Assembly (NCBI GenBank): GCA_016296185.1
Contig: JAEDJT010000032.1
Coordinates: 1-17,789, forward strand
DNA from: Bacilli bacterium
GTDB taxonomy: Bacteria > Bacillota_I > Bacilli_A > RF39 > UBA660
Length of the DNA: 17,789 nt
Direction: 5' to 3'
Positions within the stretch are counted from its first letter, which is position 1, and every line of letters begins with the position of its first letter. The notes below the pieces were generated by a model, which searched no databases, was not told where the DNA came from, and saw nothing but the letters and a program-made list of their open reading frames with translations. Shown in pieces: positions 1 through 9,100 of this stretch. Made by a program: the position numbers and the translations under genes.

Positions 1-3000
1 TATCATAGAAACTTTTACCAGCTTCTTTAACTTTTCCCATTAATACACCAGTAAAACTATTATCACTTTCTTTTTGTCCAGCTCCCATTTGAGGCGCTAA
101 AATAACTCCTGAACCATCTTTATCAATAGACACTGAATTACCATCCCAACCGTTAATTGCGGCATTATTATATTTGTTCAATAATAAATGAATTGGAATA
201 TGGATTCTAGCTATTTCAGACGAATCTCTAGTAATGATACATTCAATTCCATTATTTACAGTTTCATCATTATATTCATCTGTTGGTTTAAATTGTTTTT
301 CGTTCCTTTTTAAATCATTTACATTCATTGCGGCAAGGTGATCTTTAGAAACCCAAGCCTTAGTATCTGGATTCCATATGCGTCCGCGCACTTGCCAATC
401 GTAGTTTATAGCATATGTTTTAGTTAATTCACTAATATCTTCTACTACTCCATCAATTATTTGTGTAACTAACAATTCAAATGGATTAGAATTTGAATAA
501 GATGGAGCTTTTCCATCTGATGAATAAGTTACAAATTTAAATCCTGTATTATCTTTTAATGAAACTGAATATTCATTATTTGCTCTTGCAGTAATAACTG
601 GTAGAGTAGCATAATAAGTCATTTTATCATAAGTGATAGTACACTTTACAATATTAGCAGGACTATCTGCGCCATGATATCCATTATATGAACATATACC
701 TGTTTCCGCATCAATATCTATATCGGTTATATCACTTATATTCCTATTATATTTATTTCGTAATATTTCCCATTTTATAGCTATGGGTTTATTTTCATCT
801 GTTACTCCACTTTGAGTATTTTCAAATATTTTTGTTCCATTATGCCAAAATTGTATCCTAAACCATTTATTTGAAGTTTTCAAAGCATAATTTGGAGAAC
901 CATTTAAAATCATAGGATTTATTGGAGGAATTCCATCTTGAGTATTAGCTACGATTTTTGCTATGAATTCTGTTCCATTTGTTCCAGGTTCACCTTCTTT
1001 AGTAAATGTAAAATCTGTTTGATTTACTAAACTCATGCCTTTATAATCAACAATTAATTTAATATTATTATTAATATTCTTTATATTGTATTTTTTTGCT
1101 ATTGTATAACTAATTCCTAATAGTCCACTATATGTAATTGTATCTTCTGTTTCCGCAGTCTTATATCCACCATATACACTATTATCAACAGAAATCATAG
1201 TATTCTTTTTTGGGACTATCCATTGAATATTACATTGTCTTACTATATCATTAGAAATCGGTTTCCCTAAATTATCATATATAGTAAATGTCAATGGTAA
1301 TAATGTTTGTGGTTCTTCAAGTGAATCATGAGTTGGAGCAATTCCATCTTCATTATATTTAAATACTTGAATTCCATCATTAATTACTAAACTATAAGCA
1401 TCTTCATTTTCATAACTATTAGTTAAAACAATAGAAGAAGTACCTTGATATAATCCATTACTATATACAGATACTTTAAAAGTTTTAAAATTAGTTATTG
1501 CGCTAATATCTACTTTATAAATTTTATTTCTTTCTACTCTTTGTATTGTTTCATAATCTTTTAAAGAATTTTCATAGTTTTGTAATTGTTGTTCATTTGC
1601 GGCAGCTAATTTTGTTTCATTTTCAATTTCATTTTTTAAATCATTATATGCTTTTAAAGTGTTATTATAATCACTATTTAAGGTAATTGTTTCTGTCAAT
1701 CCAACAAAATTGTTATTATTATCTACTTCCGCCCAAATATAAGTCATTCCATCAGTTTTCTCTTGTCCATTAATTAGAACTTTTAACGTAGGTCTTCCTA
1801 TATCATAATAAAATTTAGTTCCTGCATTTGATTGAATTGTTATATCTATATTTGAACTATAATTAGTTATTTCAATTTCCTTACTAATTATAGTGTTTTC
1901 ATTATAAATAACAATACATTTATATTTTGTCTTTTTTGCGTTACTATCAGATTTTTTAATTATCCATTGATAATCACCTGATACCCATTCTACTAGTGGA
2001 GCATTTCCATTTTCTGCCTTTTTAATAACAGTAGATTTATTTAAACATTCCCATCCTTGACCAGCATATTTATTAAATTTTTCATGCAATGTAGTAATTC
2101 CTACATTCTCTCTAAACCAATAATATTCTAATAATTGAGAGTTTTTATCAACTACTTTCCCTTTAACACGCACTTGCGCTTCTAAAATTCTGATTGTATC
2201 ATCTGTATCACTATTATCAAAGTAGATACCTTGTGGAGTTATAAAAGTTACTGCACATCCAGATAACTCTTTACTTCCCATTGGGACTGCACCACAAAAA
2301 TCAATATTTTTTATAAATATATCATTTGGCTGATTATCTTCTTGATAAGGAAAATCGTAACAAAATAAATATATTTTATTTACATACTGAAAATTTGCTC
2401 CATCTATATCAAAAACTCCATACTGTCTAGTCTCATTTTTTATACTATATGGATTTCCTGTCATTTGATTAACATCAACAACATAATTTCTTAGTACATT
2501 TTTTCCAGTAGCATTATCTGTAAACATTAATTCAAAAGCAATTCCATAATTACCTCTGTATTGTTGTCTATTAGGAATATTTGTTTTAAATACAGCACCA
2601 CAAATTAATGCTGAAGATTTTGTAAAATATTCAGTAACAGCCTTTGTATCCAATGAGATTTTATTATCTGAAGTTCCATTTTGATATAAAATATATTCTC
2701 TAGTAGTTTCATAACTACATAATTCAAAAGTGCTTGAAGAATGAATACAATTATTTCCAATTACTTCAAAAGCTTCATCTCCTTCTGGAGTAATTGCATA
2801 ATCTGCTCCTAATTTTTTTACTGTCCCTAAAATAGTTTTATCTCTACTTGTATCATTTCCAGGTATCAAAATATATACTTCTGAACCTTTAGGATAAGTA
2901 ACTTCTGAACTTGTGGCATAAGCAAAGAAAGTACTATCTTGATATCTTACTTTAAATTTTCCAATAGTTTGGTCAACACATTCAACAATAGTAGCTTTAA

Positions 3001-3088
3001 TTGTTCTATCATAATCTGCATTTGAAACTGCATTATTTACTATTTGTTCAATAGCATCTATTATATTATTTTCATAATTATTTGCCAT
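1..3088 (-). CDS. Large tail-tip/baseplate or tail-fibre structural protein (C-terminus beyond window)
   Basis: I translated this frame by hand from the ATG at 3088-3086 and found no stop up to the left edge: 1029 codons, partial at its 3' end. AAGGAG lies at 3106-3101, 12 nt before the ATG, a rather long spacing. Residues about 1-95 look like the OB-fold-type domain of phage tail-tip proteins, with the pattern KGSEVYILIPGNDTSRDKT followed by ILGTV. A beta-rich region with YYWFRENVGITTLHEKF near 316 follows, then Ig-like strands, a short coiled coil (about 466-516), a collagen-like GEPGTNGTEF near 697, and near 973-1023 the motifs AAINGWDGNSVSID and SDNSFTGVLMGKVKEAG. From memory these last motifs recur near the C-terminal third of Firmicutes phage tail-tip proteins. 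Position right after the tape measure gene supports a distal-tail, host-contact role. It could be a Tal-type, upper-baseplate or fibre protein; the missing end would decide. Structural role fairly sure, exact subunit not. Confidence 0.75.
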   Translation of the reverse strand, partial: MANNYENNIIDAIEQIVNNAVSNADYDRTIKATIVECVDQTIGKFKVRYQDSTFFAYATSSEVTYPKGSEVYILIPGNDTSRDKTILGTVKKLGADYAITPEGDEAFEVIGNNCIHSSSTFELCSYETTREYILYQNGTSDNKISLDTKAVTEYFTKSSALICGAVFKTNIPNRQQYRGNYGIAFELMFTDNATGKNVLRNYVVDVNQMTGNPYSIKNETRQYGVFDIDGANFQYVNKIYLFCYDFPYQEDNQPNDIFIKNIDFCGAVPMGSKELSGCAVTFITPQGIYFDNSDTDDTIRILEAQVRVKGKVVDKNSQLLEYYWFRENVGITTLHEKFNKYAGQGWECLNKSTVIKKAENGNAPLVEWVSGDYQWIIKKSDSNAKKTKYKCIVIYNENTIISKEIEITNYSSNIDITIQSNAGTKFYYDIGRPTLKVLINGQEKTDGMTYIWAEVDNNNNFVGLTETITLNSDYNNTLKAYNDLKNEIENETKLAAANEQQLQNYENSLKDYETIQRVERNKIYKVDISAITNFKTFKVSVYSNGLYQGTSSIVLTNSYENEDAYSLVINDGIQVFKYNEDGIAPTHDSLEEPQTLLPLTFTIYDNLGKPISNDIVRQCNIQWIVPKKNTMISVDNSVYGGYKTAETEDTITYSGLLGISYTIAKKYNIKNINNNIKLIVDYKGMSLVNQTDFTFTKEGEPGTNGTEFIAKIVANTQDGIPPINPMILNGSPNYALKTSNKWFRIQFWHNGTKIFENTQSGVTDENKPIAIKWEILRNKYNRNISDITDIDIDAETGICSYNGYHGADSPANIVKCTITYDKMTYYATLPVITARANNEYSVSLKDNTGFKFVTYSSDGKAPSYSNSNPFELLVTQIIDGVVEDISELTKTYAINYDWQVRGRIWNPDTKAWVSKDHLAAMNVNDLKRNEKQFKPTDEYNDETVNNGIECIITRDSSEIARIHIPIHLLLNKYNNAAINGWDGNSVSIDKDGSGVILAPQMGAGQKESDNSFTGVLMGKVKEAGKSFYD

Positions 3089-3155
3089 ATTTTGTTGCCA
3101 CTCCTTTTTTCTCTTTCTTAATAAAATATTATTTTTTATTTTGGTTATTTAATTT

Positions 3156-3161
3156 ATTATA
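3156..3161 (-). promoter_or_regulatory. Possible -10 element for the tail-tip gene
   Basis: A perfect TATAAT reads on the minus strand just after the tape-measure terminator and about 70 nt before the ATG of the tail-tip gene. A promoter is expected here because a terminator lies directly upstream. There is no recognisable -35 at 16-18 nt spacing and no TG extension, and TATAAT arises easily in such AT-rich DNA, so this is weak. Confidence 0.22.
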
Positions 3162-3167
3162 CCCAAA

Positions 3168-3199
3168 ACAAAAAAGAAGGTAGTATAAAACTACCTTCT
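3168..3199 (-). terminator. Intrinsic terminator overlapping the end of the tape measure gene
   Basis: On the minus strand a perfect 9-bp stem, AGAAGGTAG / CTACCTTCT, encloses a 7-nt loop and is followed by six Ts and then GTTTTG. The 5' arm of the stem consists of the last two sense codons and the TAG stop of the tape measure gene (3199-3191), so a terminating ribosome would sit on the hairpin. It separates the tape measure gene from the tail-tip gene. Confidence 0.85.
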
Positions 3200-6100
3200 A
3201 TTATGTCCTACGCGCTGAGATGCGACGTTCACTAAATTATTAAGTGCTTGTTCTATTTCTCTTGCGTCTTTTACTCCTGGGAATGTCGCATCAATATGAA
3301 CATTTTGTTCAAGAGTATCTGTATCTGCGGCAATTGGATTTGAAGAATTTTGAATTCCACTTATGCTTCCTGCTATACGAGATAACATAGATAAATTCAT
3401 TGAATTAGTTATTCCTCTCATAATCTCAACTGCATTTAAAATATTTGGTGTATCTTCTTTATTTAATACTAATTCTTTTCTATCAAGTATTGCTAGTCTA
3501 CCAGAGTTATCTCCCCAATCTCCAGTATATCCTCCTGTATTCCATCTTGTTACTTGACTTTTCTTTATCCATCCTAAATCTGGATATTTACCATCAGAAC
3601 TTTTAATATGAATTCCATATGGATTATTATTAACAATATCTATTGTAACACCATCTGCAATACCAGAATATTTACTTCCAACTGGAGATGTTCCAAATGA
3701 ATCATAGTAATAAGTTCCAGAATAGGTAATTTTATTACCTATACTAGCATCTTCGTTAGTATTTCCGCCTCCAGAATTAACCGTTTTTGAATTACTTTTA
3801 TTAGAATTATTACTATTAGTATTAGCAGAGTTAGAATTTATACTTCCTGAAGTTAAACTACTTCCTTCACCTGAAGTATTTCTTCCTGCGGCATTAGCAG
3901 CAGATTGTTGTTGTGCCTTCCAATATCCATATGCAGCTTCTGTTGCAGCTATCGCCGCATTTTTTGCTGCATTATATTGAGATACTAATTGTTGAAGTTC
4001 AGAAATTATTGCTCCTATAGCAGATAATTGGTCCTGATAGCTTCTGATTAATTCATCATTATTAACAATGAGTTCTTGTGTTTTACCTATATTCTCATCA
4101 ATGCCATTTTTAATATTTTCAAAGTTAGTTCCTGCAGACTGTTCTAGTTCTCCTAAATCTATTTGATATTGTTTAGTAATTTCATCTAATTGTTTAAATG
4201 CATCTCTACATGTAGGTAAGAATCCACCTTCTCCTTCATCATTACCAGCAAAAGTATCTGTCATATGTTGAACTGCTGAATCCCATTGAGGAATCATTTG
4301 TTCCATCATAATTTGTTTTTCTTCATCTGATAATTGTTGGAAATTAGAGTATTCAATATTATATAAATCTGCTAGTTCAGTAAATGCAGATTCATGAAGA
4401 TTCATTCTTATATCTTCATTTTGTTCAACTAAACCATTAATTAATTCTCCATATTGTTCTCTTAAAAGTAACTCTCTTTCTTGTCTTTCTTCTGGATCAT
4501 TTATTAATGCGGCTTCCGCCATTTTTTCTTGAAATTCAGTCCAAATACTTAACACTTGGTCTAAATTATCTCTATAATGCTCTAAATCAAAATTATATAA
4601 TTCATTTTTTAATGCAGCTAATTCATCTTCAATTTGTCCTACCTGATCATCATCAGCAACATATTGATATGTATAATTACCCTGACTATCTCTTCTTAAT
4701 CTCATTGTGGACTTATTTTGTTGAGCTTCTTCTAATGCAATTTGTTTTAATGCTATTTCATATTTCATATTAGCTCTATCGATATCATACTGAGTTAACT
4801 TATCTTTTTCTTTTAATGCTGATACTTCTTGTTCCATTAACTCATTTAATTGTCTTTGTGCAGATATACTATCTGTATTATCAATAGCATCTAAATATTT
4901 ATTCTCTAAATCTTGAATTCCATATAGTGAATTAATTGTATCCAAATATTGGTCTGCATTCTGATTAATTAACTCCCATTCTTCAGAAACATATTCTAAA
5001 CCTAATCCATCAGTAACTTTATCATTTAAGCCTTGAAAGATTAAATTAATTGCATTTTGATATTTATCTTGAAGATTTTCAATAGCATCTTCAATTGCGG
5101 AATTCCATTCATTAACTGCGTTTAGCCAGTTTTCTTTAGCTTTTAACCATGTCTCAGAATTTTTTCCTCCAGCTTTTTCGATAGCTATCATTTGATTATA
5201 CCAAAAATCTTTTTGTTGTTTATTAAAATCTAATTGTTTGTTATAATTATCTTCTTGTTTTTCATAGTATTTTTCTAAATCTTTATAACTTTCTTCTCCG
5301 TAAATAAGTTCAATTACATTCATATCATGAGTAATTATATCTCTTACTTGCTCATATAAATCAATTTGATCTCCAAATTTCTCAGCTGCTTCATCCATCA
5401 TGTCTAAATACGAATCTTTAATTTCTTGAACTAAATCTTCAACATTTCCTAAAGATTTCATTAATTGATCCGTATAATTCTTTAAATCTTCTAAAGCTTG
5501 AGTTCTATTATCTCCATACCAATTTGAAGTTCCTGTTTTGTCTATTTGTTCTAATTGAGCTTTTGTATTTAGGACTTGTTGTGTTAATGCTTGAATTTCT
5601 CCAGTATTATCCATCTTATAATATGAACTGAAATCTTGTAATCTTGCTCTAGTATTTCCTAAAATATCGTCATCTTTAATACTATCAATAACTTTTCGTT
5701 TAAACTCATTCCAATCTCTTTCAGCCTCTGATAAATCTAAACGAATGCCAATTTCCATATTAAATTCAGTAATTTTTATTTCAATTTCTTTATCAATTGC
5801 CTCTTGAATTTCGTCTTGTAATCCTGGAATTGTTTCTGAGACTAGATCATCATACTTAGATAAATCACTCTGAAATTTTTCAAAGTCTTTTTTAGCCTGC
5901 TCCACGACTGATTTATATGACTCTTGAGCATCTTTAGTCATATTATTATAATTATCTATAATACTATTTACATAATCAAGTTGTTGTTGATATACTAAAG
6001 CATAATTTGCGATCGTATTATCTGGATTAAAAGTGATCCCTCTTGATGTTAACTTGTTTTGTAATTCTTGAACTTCTCCATTAGCTATTCCAATTTTCTC

Positions 6101-9100
6101 ATTAGTTGCGTCAATTTGTTCATCTAATAATTGAAGTTGTTTATTTAAATTATCAATTAAATTTTGTCCAAATAATTTATCTTGTTGTGATTGTAATCTA
6201 CCTAATTCTGTTTCTATTTGTTTTAAAATAATATTTATATCATGATATCTATCAATTTCATTTTCCAAATTATCTTCATGATCTGGTTTATTAGAAGATT
6301 TATTATTCTTTCCTTCTCCTGCATGACCTTGTGCATAATCCAATGAACTACTTGCAGATTGTAAAGCTGTAATACTTCCAGCAATACTTCCTCTAGCATT
6401 ATATAATCCTTGAATTTGATTATCAAGAGCATTAATTTCTTGTTCTAATGCGGCATTTATATCTTCAATAGTATTCTTATCAATTAAATTTTTAACAGTT
6501 TGTTTTCCATCTGTCCCTGAATAATCACTTACAATAGTTTCTTGTTTAGGTTCATCTGTACTTATCATTTCTGTCTGTTCTGCTGAAGTTTCTGTCCAGT
6601 CTGCAACCTCTTCATTATTTGCGGCAGCAATTTTAGCTTTAGCATATTGTTGAACTGCTCCGTGCATAGCTTTATAGTAATTAATTACATTATTCGCATG
6701 CGCTTGTTCTGCATTATCTGCAGATTCAGTAGCCATCTCATCATTCTTTGCATCTGTTTTATACATATCACTTAAAGTATTATATAATTCTTCTGCATTT
6801 TCAGATAAATCTTCTTTTTGTTGATTATCAGAAGTAGTAATTTCGTTTAATTTAGTAATTTGATCTTCATAGTCTTGTTGTGCTAAAGTAGCCTGATATA
6901 TATATGACGCTTTCTCAGCTTTATCTTCAGTCACAAGAGCTGCTTTTAAAGCTTCTAGTTGAGCTTCTTTTGCTTCTATTTGTGCTGTATAATTATCATA
7001 TTCTCTTTGTAATAATTCAATTTTTTGTTTTCTATCAGCTTCTAGTTCACTTTGTTTCCCATCAATAAAAGCATTAACAGTTGCTTTATCTAAAGCAATC
7101 ATCTGTTCATTAGCTTTTTTTGAATTTTCAAGCATTGCACCATAACCTTTAGCAATTAATTCTTGAGCTTCTTGATAAGATACGAGTAAATCATTTTGCT
7201 TATTTTTAATTAAATCTTCTAAATCTGCAAATTTTTCAGCTAAACCGAAACCACTATCAACATCTGATTCTACATCTAGTTTAACTTTTAATTCAAGATC
7301 ATATTCTAAATCATTTAATTTACCAAGCTCTTCTATTAATCTTTCAGTACCTTCTGTTCCGCCTTCTTCAAGTATTTTAACAATTTTTTCTTTTTGTATT
7401 TCAATGGCATCTTCTATTTGATTTTTTGATTCTTCTTCATATTGTTCTTGTGCTTGTTCTAAAGCATGAAAATATTCATATGAATCTTTATCTTTCATTT
7501 CTTGTAATTCTATATACTTTTCTTCTAGTTTTTCTAGCCAGTCATATTGTTCTTCAAATTCTTTTTTTGATTGAACATTATCATATCCTTCAGTGGTTAA
7601 AACATCAATTAAACTTTTTGTTTTTACTGCTGAATCGCTGCTTTCTTTAGCACGTTTTTGATATTCACTTATATCAATATCTTCTATGTAGGTATCATAA
7701 GCCTTATCAAATTTTTCACGTCCGCCTTTATTTGTTTTATATCCAAAACCTTTTTGAAATAAGAATGCATTCTCAAAAAGATTTGCATCTAATACCATTT
7801 TAAATTTATCTAATTCATCTTTAGTCAATAAAGAAAAATCAATATCATTACCTTTTTGTAATGATTTAATAAATTGTTTTCTAGATTCTTCGTTTTGTAT
7901 AAAACTTAAAGCCTGATTTGCATTATTTAAATAAGATGCTCGTATATCATAATCTTGTTCTTGTGCAGCTATATCTGTGGCAAGTTCTCTACGAATAGTA
8001 TCTAGTGAAATAGAATGCGAATTACCTTCTTCATCAAGATAATTTAATTTATTTTTTGCCCAACTGCCTATATCAAAGAAACCATCTGCAGTATATCTAT
8101 TCTTTTCTAACCAAGCATTAACATCTGCTTTAGAAGAACCAAAATTAGTTCCTATATTTGTTGATATTTTTCCATATCCAATATCAACGTGAGGATCATA
8201 TATGCTGTTTAAAATTTCTTCTGTTCTTTCTTCTATTTGTCTAGCATTATCTTCATCTATAATATCTTTAAACTCTGAACTTTGATAAGCTTCTCCTCCA
8301 TATTGTTCTCCATAAGAACGAGCAATTTGATTATATAAAAGAGAAATTTGTTGATTATTTTCTTCAGTAGTCTTTGTGGATTCATTAATTGCTTCTGTAT
8401 TTTTTTCAATAAAATCTTGCACTCCAATAACAGTTCCAGCAACTAGACCTAAAGTGGTTCCTATAGGACCTAAAGTACTTCCAACTGCGGCAGTTGTTGC
8501 AGAGCTTGCTAAAATACTGCTTGCCAGAGCAGCCCAGCCTCCTCCAAGACCTGCGCCAACCATTGCTGAACCAATTCCTTTTATAGCTAAATCTTTTTCA
8601 CTTTTTGCATTTTGAGCTTTTAAAGTATTAATTTGAGAACTTAATTGTCTTCTATTGGCAATATTTATTTGTTCTTGTTGATCTTTTATAATAGCTTCTT
8701 GTCCACCTTCAACAAATTCAATAATACCATCTTTATTAGTTTGTAAGTATTTAGCATACTCAGGATGATTTGACATTAACTCAATCATTTGTTGATTTAG
8801 TTCAAATACAGCATCTTTCCACTCTCTTGTTTGTCTTACCATTTTGTCAATATTTTCTCTTGTACTATCATATCCATCCAAAGTTGTCTTTATATTTTGA
8901 TATTCTGAATTTATATTTTGATACTCTTGTTGAAGATTTTTTAAATCTTCTTGAGACGTTTTTAAAGCATCATTTTCTGCATTAATACTTTTTGTAACAG
9001 CATTTATCGCTAGTGTTATTGCAGTTATTCCTATAATATATGGTGCTATTGTAGCTATTAGCGTACCAAGTCTTCCTAATAAAATAGATATTGCCTTATC

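Noticed and set aside
8376..8615. Plus-strand open frame of 79 codons rich in Pro and Ala.
   Set aside because: It is the antisense of the Gly/Ala-rich part of the tape measure gene and has no ribosome site or neighbours on that strand.
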